Part shown: piece by piece, positions 13,343-24,142 of the stretch
Layout of the letters: each line of letters opens with the position of its first letter
Numbering within the stretch: the first letter of the stretch is position 1
DNA from: Pannonibacter sp. XCT-53
GTDB taxonomy: Bacteria > Pseudomonadota > Alphaproteobacteria > Rhizobiales > Stappiaceae
Reading direction: 5' to 3'
NCBI RefSeq assembly: GCF_009915765.1
Contig: NZ_JAABLQ010000001.1
Span: 2,356,001-2,420,000, forward strand
Length of the DNA: 64,000 nucleotides
Position numbers and translations under genes: made by a program
Notes under the pieces: generated by a model
Told to the model about the DNA's origin: nothing
Seen by the model: only the letters and a program-made list of their open reading frames with translations
The model's database searches: none

Positions 13343-14239
13343 TCAACCGGCCTCCAGCTCGCGCAGGATGTCGACGAAGGCCGTCACCTTCGGCGGGCGG
13401 TAGCGGGCTGGCGGAAACACCGCATGGATGCCGCCCGAGGCCAGTTGCCAGTCCGGCAGCAGGCAGACCAGACGGCCGTCCGCCAGGTCTCCCGCCACCA
13501 GGAAATCCGGCAGCACCGACAGGCCCGCATCGAGGCGGACGGCGTTGTAGACCGCCGTCGTCGTGTCCAGGCGCAGCCTTGTGCTCAGCTGCACCGTTTC
13601 CCGGGTCACCGCATCCCGGCTGAAGCGCCAGGTCAGCGGGTCGCGCAGGGCAAGGTTGGCGACGAAGGGCAGCCGCACCAGATCCGCCGGCCGTTGCGGC
13701 ACGCCAAAGGCGGACACGACCGCCGGCGTGGCCACCAGCACCTGCCGGAAGTCGCCGATGCGGCGGGCCTGCAGCGAACTGTCCTGCAGCCAGCCGACGT
13801 GGATCGCGAGGTCCAGCTCCCCCGCCATCAGGTCGAGGCGGCGGTCGGTGAAGCTCACGTCCACCTCGCAGCCGGGATGCCGGGCGATGTAGCGGGTGAC
13901 GGCGGGGACGACCTTGGCCGTGCCGTAGTCATAGGGGGCGGTGAGGCGCAGCGTTCCCGTCGGGGCCCCGGTGGCTTCCGCAACCAGGTCGAAGGCGTCC
14001 TCCGCCTCCTTCAGGATCAGGATGCAGCGGGCGTGGAAGGCGCGGCCGGCCTCTGTCGGCTGCACGCGCCGGGTGGAGCGCACGATCAGGCTGGCCCCCA
14101 GCTCCTCTTCAAGCCTGGCCACCTGCTGGCTGACCACGGCCTTGGTGACGCCCAGCCGCTCTGCCGCCTGCGTGAAGGATCCGGTGTCCAGCACGGCCGC
14201 GAAATAGGCCAGCCGGTTGAGGTTCATATGGGCGCGCAT
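13343..14239 (-). CDS. LysR-family transcriptional regulator
   Basis: 298 aa. The N-terminal winged HTH is clear (LAYFAAVLDTGSFTQAAERLGVTKAVVSQQVARLEEELG), followed by a PBP-like effector domain (about residues 95-298). I chose ATG 14239 with GAGG upstream; ATG 14227 (MNLNRL) is an equally possible start. The gene is divergent from the DsbA/MBL pair, and a LysR-type dyad lies just upstream of its start, so autoregulation and control of the pair are likely. Confidence 0.85.
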   Translation of the reverse strand: MRAHMNLNRLAYFAAVLDTGSFTQAAERLGVTKAVVSQQVARLEEELGASLIVRSTRRVQPTEAGRAFHARCILILKEAEDAFDLVAEATGAPTGTLRLTAPYDYGTAKVVPAVTRYIARHPGCEVDVSFTDRRLDLMAGELDLAIHVGWLQDSSLQARRIGDFRQVLVATPAVVSAFGVPQRPADLVRLPFVANLALRDPLTWRFSRDAVTRETVQLSTRLRLDTTTAVYNAVRLDAGLSVLPDFLVAGDLADGRLVCLLPDWQLASGGIHAVFPPARYRPPKVTAFVDILRELEAG

Positions 14240-14248
14240 CCGGCCTCA

Positions 14249-14269
14249 TTGTATGTCGTTTCCATACAA
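14249..14269. promoter_or_regulatory. LysR-type dyad
   Basis: TTGTATG (14249-14255) and CATACAA (14263-14269) are perfect 7-bp arms with a 7-bp spacer, and the site contains the T-N11-A pattern of LysR-type regulators. It lies 10 bp upstream of the LysR start and 115 bp before the divergent dsbA-type gene. Confidence 0.55.
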
Positions 14270-14383
14270 TATGTCCGATTTGTCGGCCTTCTGCAAATTC
14301 GTCGGTCGTGAGATTGTCCGCCTGTCGGCAAATGCCGCAGCGTCAGATCCGGACTGAACCGGACACAACCGAACGAGCCCAAG

Positions 14384-15031
14384 ATGCCCCAGTCGCTCCG
14401 CCTCACCTATCTCTTCGATCCGCTCTGCGGCTGGTGCTATGGTGCCGCACCGGTCATCGCGGCCCTGGCGGCCGATGCCGACGTGCACCTCGACCTGATG
14501 CCGACCGGGCTCTTTTCCGGCGCCGGCGCCCGCAGCATGGACGATGGCTTCGCCGCCTACGCCTGGGCCAACGACCAGCGCATTGCCCGCCTCACCGGTC
14601 AGGTGTTCTCCGATCTCTACCGCCGCGATGTGCTGGCCAACCGGACCCAGATGTTCGACAGCGGCCCGGCCACCCTCGCCCTGACGGCGGCGCGGGAAAG
14701 CGGCGTTGCCAACGAACTGGCCGCCCTCAAGGCGATCCAGCTCGCCCGCTACGTCGACGGCCGCGACATCACCAGCCTCGGCGTGCTGGCCGACACGCTT
14801 GCCACGCTCGGCCTCGAGGATGCCGCCCGCCGGGTTGCGGCGCCGGATGCCGCGCTGATCGCCATGACCCAGAGCCGCGCCGCCACGGGCAGCGCGATGC
14901 TGCGCTCGGTCTTCGCCAACGGCGTGCCGACGCTCGCGCTCGACAATCCGGACGGCAGCCGCAGCCTCGTGCCCTCCGCCGCCCTTTACGCCAATCCCGA
15001 AACGCTTGTCAGCCGGCTCAAGGCCGCCTGA
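14384..15031 (+). CDS. DsbA-family oxidoreductase (cytoplasmic type)
   Basis: 215 aa. The thioredoxin-like active site is LFDPLCGWCYG (Cys at about residues 15 and 18), followed by the helical insertion of DsbA proteins and a C-terminal strand region with VFANGVPTLAL containing the expected cis-Pro. There is no signal peptide, so it resembles the cytoplasmic DsbA/FrnE-like group. It is followed 25 bp later by the MBL-fold gene. The partner substrate is unknown. Confidence 0.8.
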   Translation: MPQSLRLTYLFDPLCGWCYGAAPVIAALAADADVHLDLMPTGLFSGAGARSMDDGFAAYAWANDQRIARLTGQVFSDLYRRDVLANRTQMFDSGPATLALTAARESGVANELAALKAIQLARYVDGRDITSLGVLADTLATLGLEDAARRVAAPDAALIAMTQSRAATGSAMLRSVFANGVPTLALDNPDGSRSLVPSAALYANPETLVSRLKAA

Positions 15032-15056
15032 TCGTCCCGCAATCCAGGACCCCGTC

Positions 15057-15959
15057 ATGTTCACGCGTCGCCAGACCCTCAAGACCCTCGTCACCGGCAC
15101 GGCCGCCATGGTCGCGCTCAACCTGCCGCTCGATGTCCTGGCCGCCGCCCGCGGCCTGACATGGACCCATTTCCAGGCCGATGAGACCGGCTTTCTCCGC
15201 GCCCCCGTCCTGATCGAGGGCGAGAGCGAGGCCATCCTCATCGACGGCGGCTTTACCCTCGCGGATGGCCGCGCGCTCGCCGAAGCCATCAAGGCCACCG
15301 GCAAGCGGCTCACCACCATCTATGTCAGCCAGAGCGACCCGGACTATTACTTCAGCCTTGGCCCGGTGAAGGCTGCCTTCCCGGATGCCCGGGTGATTGC
15401 CGACGCCGCAACGGTCGCGGCGATCAACGGCAACGTCGAAAAGAAGCTCGCCGTCTGGGGGCCGCAGCTCAAGGACAACGGCCCGCAGGTCCTGGCCGAC
15501 GTGGTGATCCCCACCGTCTCGTCCGAACCCGGCCTGACGCTCGACGGCGAGACCATCGAGATCGTTCCGGCAGGCCGCCTCGCCAACCGGCGCTATCTCT
15601 GGGTGCCCTCGCTGGACGCGGTCTTCGGCGGCGTGCTGGTCTTCTCCGGCATCCATGTCTGGATGGCCGACACGCCGACCTCGGCCGAGCGTCAGGCCTG
15701 GATCGCCGCGCTTGACGAGATGGCCGCACGGAACCCGAAGGTCGTTGTCCCCGGCCACATGGCCCCGGGCTCGGCGCTTGATGCCAGCGCCATCGCCTAC
15801 ACCCGCGCCTATCTGGTCGCTTTCGAGGAAGAGGCCGCCAGGGCTGCCGACAGCGCCGCCCTCATCAAGGCCATGAAGGCCCGCTTCCCAACCGCCGGCG
15901 AGGACTTCAGCCTCGAACTCTCCGCCAAGGTGGTGAAGGGCGAGATGAAGTGGGGCTGA
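15057..15959 (+). CDS. Exported metallo-beta-lactamase-fold protein with degenerate metal site
   Basis: 300 aa. It begins MFTRRQTLKTLVTGTAAM, a twin-arginine-like export signal ending near LAAA. The MBL order is present: LIDGGFTLADGRAL, the position of the HxHxDH motif, VVPGHMAP and a C-terminal helix. The HxHxDH motif, normally THxHxDH, reads YVSQSDPDYYFSLG, so three of the four ligands are Ser, Ser and Tyr. Only the late His (PGH) remains. It is therefore probably not a classical zinc hydrolase, or it uses other ligands. It is co-directional with dsbA and probably under the same LysR protein. Confidence 0.7.
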   Translation: MFTRRQTLKTLVTGTAAMVALNLPLDVLAAARGLTWTHFQADETGFLRAPVLIEGESEAILIDGGFTLADGRALAEAIKATGKRLTTIYVSQSDPDYYFSLGPVKAAFPDARVIADAATVAAINGNVEKKLAVWGPQLKDNGPQVLADVVIPTVSSEPGLTLDGETIEIVPAGRLANRRYLWVPSLDAVFGGVLVFSGIHVWMADTPTSAERQAWIAALDEMAARNPKVVVPGHMAPGSALDASAIAYTRAYLVAFEEEAARAADSAALIKAMKARFPTAGEDFSLELSAKVVKGEMKWG

Positions 15960-16285
15960 GGCCCCGGGGATAGCCGTGAGACTGCGAGAACAGGCCCCGT
16001 CCCTTGTGAGGAACACCAAAGCCTCTCCGCTCCCCTCCCCCTCGTGGGGGCCGAAGGCGGGTCGAGACCGTTGGCTCGACCCAGGTCGGGTTGGGGGTGG
16101 GGGGCTGTGAGCCCAACGCGCCCCCGGAGCCGATCAATCCTCCCGTCCGACAAAACAACAGCTTACCGAACGGCTGAGGTAGTTACCCCCCACCCCTACC
16201 CCCTCCCCACAAGGGGGAGGGGAGCGGAGGCGCCTCAGTATTCAACTGGCTCGGCAGTGGTCTGGCTCAGGGTGCTTCTGTCCCC
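15960..16285. repeat. Intergenic G/C-tract repeats (family B)
   Basis: No gene is seen. Two facing copies of a C-tract/G-tract element lie at about 16022-16055 (CTCCGCTCCCCTCCCCCTCG, then GTGGGGG) and 16185-16235 (CCTCCCCACAAGGGGGAGGG, then GAGCGGAGG). They can each form a hairpin and can also pair with each other. Related copies occur at 60935-61125. Confidence 0.6.
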
Positions 16286-19200
16286 TCACAGTCCCCGCGT
16301 TTCCGCCAGCGCCTGACGAAACACCGTCAGCAGCAGGTCAGAGTGCTCGCGGGCGAAGACCATCGGCGGGCGCAGCTTGATGACGTTGTCGAACGGCCCG
16401 TCGGTGCCGGCCAGCACGCCCAGCTCGCGCATCCGTCCGACGATGGCCCCGGCCCGGGCGCCATTGTGCGCCTTGCTCGCCCGGTCGCGCACGATCTCGA
16501 TGCCGAGGAACAGGCCGCGCCCGCGCACGTCGCCGATCTGCTCGTCCTCGGCCATCATCGCCCGGAATGCCTCCAGCAGATAGGCGCCCTCCCGCGCGGC
16601 ATTCTCCTGGAGGCCTTCCGCCTCCATCACGTCAAGCACCGCCGCCGCCGCCCGGCAGGACACCGGGTTGCCGCCGAAGGTGTTGAAATACTCCATGCCG
16701 TTGGCAAAGGCGGCGGCGATGTCGCGCCGCGTCGCCACCAGGCCCATGGGGTGCCCGGCCCCGATCGGCTTGCCCATGGTGACGATGTCCGGCACCACGC
16801 CATGCTCCTCGAAGGCCCACATGGCGCCGCCCACCCGGCCGAAGCCGACCTGCACCTCGTCGGCGATGCAGACGATGCCCGCCCTGCGCGCCGCCGCATG
16901 GATGCCCTTCAGGTAGCCCTCCGGCAGGAACACCTGCCCGGCCACGGAGGGAATGGTCTCGGCGATGAAGGCCGCCGGCACCTCGCCCCGCGCCACCAGC
17001 CCGGCGATGATGTCTTCGGCCTCTGCCACATAGCGCGCCCCGATCTCGTCGGCCGGCCAGTCGGCCGGGGCACGGTAGACCTCGGGCAGCGGCAGTTCGT
17101 GGGTCGTGGCCGGCTTCCCCTGGCCGCCCTTGCGCTTGTACTTGTAGGCGCTGACGTCGATCAGGCCCTGGGTCGTGCCGTGATAGGCCCAGTCGATCAC
17201 CAGCGTTCCCTTGCGGCCCGTCACCGCCCGGGCCATGCGCAGCGCCACCTCGTTCGCCTCGCTCCCCGAGGAGGTGAAGTAGAACGTGTCGAGCCCTTCC
17301 GGCAGGGTCGCCTTCAGCCGCTCGGCATAGTCGATGATGGCATCGTGCAGGTAGCGCGTGTTGGTGTTGAGCGTGCCGATCTGGTCGCGCAGCGCGGCCA
17401 CCACATGCGGGTGGCAATGCCCGACATGGGCGACATTGTTGTAGCAGTCGAGATAAGCGCGCCCGCCCGCATCGATCAGCCAGACGCCCTCGCCGCGCAC
17501 GATCTTCAGCGGCTCGCGGTAGGACAGCGACAGGTTGGGGCCGAGCAGCGCCTTGCGTGCCGCCAGCAGGCTCGCCTTGTCGCGTCCGGTCTTTTCGAAG
17601 GTCTCCGGCGGCAGGCCGGCCAGATCATAGGCCTTCGGATAGAGATCCGCCCAGACCGCCTCCAGCGCCGCCTCGCCGACGCCCGGAATGCCGGCAATGT
17701 CGGGATAGTCCGGCAGCACCACCTGCAGGTGGAGATGCGGCAACCAGCCGCCGTTCTGGTCCGTGTCGCCGAGCCGCGCCACTTCCGCGCCCGCCGCGAT
17801 CACCTGGCCAAGGCTCAGTCGTTCGATCGAGGCATGGGCGAGATGGCCCCACAGCGTGCGGAACACCAGCCCCGGCTCGGGCTCATGCTCCAGCACGATC
17901 AGCCCGCCATAGTCGAGCGGGTCCGGGTTGATCGCCAGGCCCACCACGCGCCCCTGCAGCGGCGCGGTGAGCACCGTGCCGGCAGGCGCAAAGATGTCGA
18001 GCCCCAGATGCATCTTGCGCCGTTCGCCGGCGATCAGCTTGGAGGCAAAGAACGGCGCGGCATAGACCTCGCGCACCTCGCCCCAGGGCCCCATGCCAAG
18101 CTCCGCCCCGGCGGCCTGCATCTCGGCCGCATAGAGGGCGGCAGCCCTTGCGTGGTCCTGCGTGCGGCTCGCCTGCACCAGCGGATCGTTCAGGTCGGCG
18201 AGTTTCAGCACATGCTTTTCCGCCCGCGCCGGATGCGGCTGCATCAGGGATGCCAGACGGTTGCGATGGGCGGCAAGCCATGCCTTCACCCGCTCCGCAC
18301 CGGGGGCGGCCTCAAGCCCTGCTGCCTTGCGGAAGATCCCCGTGACAATGTGCCGGTCCTGCCGCGCCAGCGTCTCGATCAGGCGGAAGGCCCCGCGCTC
18401 GGAGACGCTGAGATAGGGATTGTCCGCCGCCAGCGCCGCCCGTTCGCTCGACAGGCTGACCGAGATCGCCAGCCTTGCGGCAATCAGATCGGGCAGCAGG
18501 GCAAACTCCAGATCGCTCAGCGGATGTTCGGCGTGATAGCCGGCCACCAGTTCGGCCCCGGCAAGGATCGGGTTGTCCCGCTCCATCATCGCATAGGCGA
18601 GTGCAACCGCCACGTCCGCCACGCGCGGCGAGAACAGCGCATCGCCAAAGTCGATCACGCCCGAGACGCGCCCGGCCGCATCCACCAGCAGGTTCCAGTC
18701 GTTGGCATCATTGTGGATCACCTGATGCGGCAGGCGCGCCAGCGCCGGGGCGACGCGGCTGTCATAGGCATCCAGAATGTCGGCAACGCGCGCGCGGTCG
18801 CCCGCATCGCGGATCGCTGCAAGCCGCGCCCTTGCGCGCGGTGTCTGGCGGATGTCCCAGTCGAAGGTCCGCATCGCGCCGGCATGGCCGAAGGACAGGA
18901 GCGCCCGGTCCAGACGCCCGAGCACGCGGCCCAGGTCGCGCAGGGTCGCGTGATCGCCGCGCGCATCCGCCATCGCCTCGCCGGGCAGGTAGGAAACCAG
19001 CCGGACCGCATGGCTGCGGCCATCCGCGCGGTCGACAGTCCCGCTCAGCGCGCCGTCGCGCCGGGCAATGAGGCGCGGCACGGGCAGGCCGGGATCGGCG
19101 AGCGCCAGATGCGCCAGCATCGCCTCCTGGAAGGCCAGCGCCTCGGGGTCTTCCCCGTGCTGCGAGATCTTCAGGATGGCCTTCCTGCCGTCAGCGGCCT

Positions 19201-19327
19201 CAAAGGCAAAATTCTGGTCGCGCTCGCTCGGCAGCGGCGTCAGCCGGCCGGTCAGGCCATAGGCATCGGCGAGGATCGTCAGGGCTTCGTCCGGGCTCAG
19301 GGTCGGGCGGCTCTCTTCAATCGGCAT
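16286..19327 (-). CDS. Three-domain fusion: hydroxylysine-kinase-like APH, M23-like domain, class III PLP phospho-lyase/aminotransferase
   Basis: 1013 aa. Domain 1 (about 1-340) is an aminoglycoside-phosphotransferase-type kinase with [15 protein letters not shown] (catalytic Asp/Asn) and VIDFGDA. Domain 2 (about 385-560) is a LytM/M23-like fold with [12 protein letters not shown] and PHLHLQVV. Domain 3 (about 580-1013) is a class III aminotransferase fold with [21 protein letters not shown] and the PLP Lys in [11 protein letters not shown]. Separate homologues of domains 1 and 3 are hydroxylysine kinase and the phospho-hydroxylysine or phosphoethanolamine phospho-lyases. The likely role is phosphorylation and ammonia-releasing breakdown of an amino alcohol or hydroxylysine (inference). 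An Lrp regulator is divergent. Confidence 0.8.
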   Translation of the reverse strand: MPIEESRPTLSPDEALTILADAYGLTGRLTPLPSERDQNFAFEAADGRKAILKISQHGEDPEALAFQEAMLAHLALADPGLPVPRLIARRDGALSGTVDRADGRSHAVRLVSYLPGEAMADARGDHATLRDLGRVLGRLDRALLSFGHAGAMRTFDWDIRQTPRARARLAAIRDAGDRARVADILDAYDSRVAPALARLPHQVIHNDANDWNLLVDAAGRVSGVIDFGDALFSPRVADVAVALAYAMMERDNPILAGAELVAGYHAEHPLSDLEFALLPDLIAARLAISVSLSSERAALAADNPYLSVSERGAFRLIETLARQDRHIVTGIFRKAAGLEAAPGAERVKAWLAAHRNRLASLMQPHPARAEKHVLKLADLNDPLVQASRTQDHARAAALYAAEMQAAGAELGMGPWGEVREVYAAPFFASKLIAGERRKMHLGLDIFAPAGTVLTAPLQGRVVGLAINPDPLDYGGLIVLEHEPEPGLVFRTLWGHLAHASIERLSLGQVIAAGAEVARLGDTDQNGGWLPHLHLQVVLPDYPDIAGIPGVGEAALEAVWADLYPKAYDLAGLPPETFEKTGRDKASLLAARKALLGPNLSLSYREPLKIVRGEGVWLIDAGGRAYLDCYNNVAHVGHCHPHVVAALRDQIGTLNTNTRYLHDAIIDYAERLKATLPEGLDTFYFTSSGSEANEVALRMARAVTGRKGTLVIDWAYHGTTQGLIDVSAYKYKRKGGQGKPATTHELPLPEVYRAPADWPADEIGARYVAEAEDIIAGLVARGEVPAAFIAETIPSVAGQVFLPEGYLKGIHAAARRAGIVCIADEVQVGFGRVGGAMWAFEEHGVVPDIVTMGKPIGAGHPMGLVATRRDIAAAFANGMEYFNTFGGNPVSCRAAAAVLDVMEAEGLQENAAREGAYLLEAFRAMMAEDEQIGDVRGRGLFLGIEIVRDRASKAHNGARAGAIVGRMRELGVLAGTDGPFDNVIKLRPPMVFAREHSDLLLTVFRQALAETRGL

Positions 19328-19466
19328 CGGTCTCTCCCGTCAGCGTTCCCACCAGAACTGCCATGGGACACAGGGTCCGGGCAGCCGTCAAAGTGGCGGC
19401 CGGGCCGCCGCTTTGCTATGTGGGGCCGACACTCGGACCCTCAGGGCTGGAGGCAAGGGAGACCAC

Positions 19467-19898
19467 ATGCATCTGGACGAGATCAACCGGCGCCTCATCG
19501 AGCTGCTGAAGGCCGATGCGCGGCTGCCGCTCAAGACGCTGGCAGCCGAAGTGGGCCTTGCCCGCTCCTCCGTGCGCGAGCGCATCGACCGGATGGAAAA
19601 GGCCGGGATCATCCGCGGCTATCACGCCGACATCGCCCCCGAGGCGATGGGCGCCGCCCTGCAGGCGCATCTTCTCGTCCGCCTCACCAAGACCCCGGCG
19701 CGCGACACGGTTTCCCGCATCATCCGCCTGCCCGGCGTCACCGCCTGCGCCTCGCTCACGGGCGACACGGACCTGATCGTCTCGGTCAGCGTCGCGGACA
19801 CCGAAGCGCTCAATCGCCTGCGCGACACCATCGCCTCCCTGCCCCACATCGCCGACCTCACCACCGCCATCGTCCTGCGCGACGAGATGCGGGGCTAG
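19467..19898 (+). CDS. Lrp/AsnC-family regulator
   Basis: 143 aa. I chose ATG 19467 (MHLDEINRRLIELLKADARL) because it starts exactly at the conserved Lrp N-terminus; GGCAAGGGAG lies upstream. The HTH is PLKTLAAEVGLARSSVRERIDRM, and the C-terminal RAM ligand domain includes GVTACASLTGDTDLIVSVSV. It is divergent from the fused kinase/lyase gene 140 bp away, so it probably senses that pathway's amino-acid substrate. Confidence 0.85.
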   Translation: MHLDEINRRLIELLKADARLPLKTLAAEVGLARSSVRERIDRMEKAGIIRGYHADIAPEAMGAALQAHLLVRLTKTPARDTVSRIIRLPGVTACASLTGDTDLIVSVSVADTEALNRLRDTIASLPHIADLTTAIVLRDEMRG

Positions 19899-20251
19899 CT
19901 CCGGCAGCGGATCACGCAGCCCCGCCCGCACCACAGCGCCCCTCTCCCCCCTTGAGGGGGAGATGTCTGCGTCAGCAGACAGAGGGGGGTGATGCAGCCG
20001 TTCCCAGAACGCCGAAGCAGTTTTGCTGCCTCTCGTACCCTCCCATGGCACAGCCTCTCGCTCCCCGCCCGCACCACAGCGCCCCTCTTCCCCCTTGAGG
20101 GGGAGATGTCTGCGTCAGCAGACAGAGGGGGGTGATACAGCCGTTCCCAGAACGCCGAAGCAGTTCTGTTGCACGATACCCCCCTCTGCCCCCTGACGGG
20201 GGCATCTCCCCCTCAAGGGGGGAGAGGGCCGGAGCGATCTGCCCCCTCCCC
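19899..20251. repeat. Structured intergenic repeats (family A), two direct and one inverted unit
   Basis: No gene is seen. A segment at 19920-20030 is repeated almost exactly at 20063-20173 (offset 143 bp). Each contains a unit (19939-19989 and 20082-20132) with C-tract/G-tract hairpin CCCCC-TTGA-GGGGG and a second hairpin GTCTGC-GTCA-GCAGAC, enclosed by CCCCTCT...AGAGGGG, a three-way-junction layout. An inverted unit at 20179-20228 keeps the layout but has its second stem as GCCCCC-TGAC-GGGGGC. Relatives lie at 36774-36925. Confidence 0.75.
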
Positions 20252-21337
20252 TCACCGGTACAGCAGCGACTTGCCACCATGGAACAGGTGCAGCTTGTCG
20301 GGGGCGGCGGTCAGGTGCACGCTGCGGTGCTTCAGGTCGCCGTGAATGCCGGGAAGCTTGGCAACCATCTGGCGGCCCTTGCCGTCCTTGCGGAAGTACA
20401 GCAGCGTCACCTCGCCCAGCGCTTCGGTGATCTCCACCTCGCCGGTGTAGATCGAGGGCTCCGCGCTGACCGTCAGGTCTTCCGGCCGGACGCCGAGATT
20501 GACCTTGAGCCCCTCGTCGGCCGTCGTCGTGGCGATGGCCACCCGGGCCGTGCCGCCGGTCTCCAGCCGCACATGGGTTTCCGCGCCCGTCGCCACGATC
20601 TCGCCCGGCAACAGGTTCATGGCCGGAGAGCCGATGAACTGCGCCACGAACTCGTTCTCGGGCCTCAGATACAGGTCCATCGGCGTGCCGACCTGGCTGA
20701 TGCCGCCGCCGGCCAGCACGACAATGCGGCTGGCAAGCGTCATCGCCTCCACCTGGTCGTGGGTGACGTAGATCATCGTCGACTGCGGCATCTGCTCCTT
20801 GAGCTGGGCAATCTCGATGCGGGTCGCCACACGCAGCGCCGCGTCGAGGTTCGAGAGCGGCTCGTCGAACAGATAGACCTTCGGGTCGCGCACGATGGCC
20901 CGGCCGATGGCCACGCGCTGGCGCTGGCCACCGGACAGCGCCTTGGGCAGCCGGTCGAGATAGGGCGTCAGCTGCAGGATCCCGGCTGCCTTGGTGACGG
21001 CCGCGTCGATCTCGGCCTTGCTCTTGCCGGCGATCTTCAGGGCGAAGGCCATGTTTTCGCGCACGGTCATGTGCGGATAGAGGGCGTAGGACTGGAACAC
21101 CATGGCGATGCCACGCTGCGCCGGCGGCACGTCGTTCATCAGCATGCCGTCGATTTCCAGCCGGCCGCCGCTGATCCGCTCCAGCCCCGCGATCATGCGC
21201 AGGAGCGTGGACTTGCCGCAGCCCGACGGCCCGACAAAGACGATCAGCTCGCCCTGCCGGATGTCCAGGTTGATGTTGCCGAGCACCTTCACGTCGCCAT
21301 ACGCCTTGGCGACATCGGTCAGCTTCAGATCGGCCAT
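20252..21337 (-). CDS. aglK: Alpha-glucoside ABC transporter ATPase
   Basis: 361 aa, MalK/UgpC type. Walker A is GPSGCGKST, the signature LSGGQRQRVAIGRA, Walker B VYLFDEPLSNLD, and the switch His is in YVTHDQVEAMTLA. The C-terminal third is the TOBE regulatory domain of CUT1 importers. It is the last gene of the leftward aglEFGAK order and is transcribed from the operon promoter near 26.7 kb. It powers import of alpha-glucosides (sucrose, maltose, trehalose in Sinorhizobium). Confidence 0.85.
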   Translation of the reverse strand: MADLKLTDVAKAYGDVKVLGNINLDIRQGELIVFVGPSGCGKSTLLRMIAGLERISGGRLEIDGMLMNDVPPAQRGIAMVFQSYALYPHMTVRENMAFALKIAGKSKAEIDAAVTKAAGILQLTPYLDRLPKALSGGQRQRVAIGRAIVRDPKVYLFDEPLSNLDAALRVATRIEIAQLKEQMPQSTMIYVTHDQVEAMTLASRIVVLAGGGISQVGTPMDLYLRPENEFVAQFIGSPAMNLLPGEIVATGAETHVRLETGGTARVAIATTTADEGLKVNLGVRPEDLTVSAEPSIYTGEVEITEALGEVTLLYFRKDGKGRQMVAKLPGIHGDLKHRSVHLTAAPDKLHLFHGGKSLLYR

Positions 21338-21373
21338 GCTGGTTCCTCCCTACGCCCGTGCCACCGGGTCTTG

Positions 21374-22996
<1,623 letters not shown>

Positions 22997-23014
22997 TGGG
23001 GTCAGTCTCACAGC

Positions 23015-24142
23015 TTACTTGACGGAGCCGGCCAGAAGGCCGCGCACCAGATACTTCTGCATGGCAAAGAAGACGATCAGCGGCACCAGGATCGACAGGA
23101 ACGCCGAGGCCGCCAGGATTTCCCACTCGCCGCCCTTGGAGCCGAGCAGCTCGCGCAGGACGCCGGTCATCACCAGCTGGCTCTCGGTGTTGCCGAGGAA
23201 CACGGTGGCGACGAGGAGGTCGTTCCAGGTCCACAGGAACTGGAAGATGGCAAAGGAGGCAAGGGCCGGGAAGCTGAGCGGCAGGATGATCTTGAGGAAG
23301 ATCTGGAAATCCGTCGCCCCGTCGACGCGCGCGCTCTCGATGATCTCGCGCGGCAGCCCGGCCATGTAGTTGCGCAACAGATAGATGGCGAGCGGCAGGC
23401 CGAAGCCGGTGTGGGCCAGCCAGATGCCGAGGTAATCCTTGCCGATGCCGATGGCGTTGTGCAGCTTCAGGAGCGGGATCAGCGCCATCTGCAGCGGCAC
23501 CACCAGCAGGCCGACCACGGCCGCGATGATCAGCGCGCGCCCGGGAAACTCCATCCAGGCCAGCGCATAGGCGGCAAAGGCCGCAATCAGGATCGGGATG
23601 ATCGTGGCCGGGATGGTCACGGTCATCGTGTTGAGGAAGGCCCGGCCCAGCCCCTCGGCGCCGATCACCGTGGCATAGTTGCCGGCGGTGAAGCTCGGCG
23701 GCGTCTCGGCGGTCACGAAGAGGCGCGGGCTGCGCCCCTCGAAGCGCACCGGGCTCTCGATCCGGTAGGTGCCGTCGGCCTGGACCGTCAGCGTCTGGCC
23801 GTCGCCGAGATCGGCCACGGCCCCGGGCTGGAACGCGGTCGGCTCGCGGGAGTTGATGCCGAAGGCGGAGATCGAACCGGACCCGCCCTCCAGCACGGTG
23901 CCGGAGAGGACGAAGCGGCCGCCCTCCTCCACCTGGCTCTCGGCCGGTGCGGCCCGCACGATCAGGTTCTGCGAGGCCGGAAACAGCGCCTGCCACCAGC
24001 CGGACGCGGCGATCTGGTCGGAGCTGCGCACGGAGGAGACGAGAAGGCCGAGGGTCGGGATGGTCCACAGCAGGACCAGCGCCACCACCGACAGGTTGAC
24101 CGCCCAGACCAGCCGGGAGCGGGTGCCCGCGATATTGTCCAT
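23015..24142 (-). CDS. aglG: Alpha-glucoside ABC transporter permease
   Basis: 375 aa MalG-type permease. TM1 (about 14-36) is followed by an extracytoplasmic beta-rich insert of about 120 residues (roughly 45-165), which explains the length above the usual 280 and is known for AglG. Then come the membrane segments with the EAA loop (ESARVDGATDFQIFLKIILP). Its ATG overlaps the aglF stop (ATGA). Confidence 0.85.
   Translation of the reverse strand: MDNIAGTRSRLVWAVNLSVVALVLLWTIPTLGLLVSSVRSSDQIAASGWWQALFPASQNLIVRAAPAESQVEEGGRFVLSGTVLEGGSGSISAFGINSREPTAFQPGAVADLGDGQTLTVQADGTYRIESPVRFEGRSPRLFVTAETPPSFTAGNYATVIGAEGLGRAFLNTMTVTIPATIIPILIAAFAAYALAWMEFPGRALIIAAVVGLLVVPLQMALIPLLKLHNAIGIGKDYLGIWLAHTGFGLPLAIYLLRNYMAGLPREIIESARVDGATDFQIFLKIILPLSFPALASFAIFQFLWTWNDLLVATVFLGNTESQLVMTGVLRELLGSKGGEWEILAASAFLSILVPLIVFFAMQKYLVRGLLAGSVK

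Noticed and set aside
13064..14311. 415-codon plus-strand frame over the LysR gene
   Set aside because: Antisense of a clear LysR protein; Arg/Pro/His-rich with no motif.
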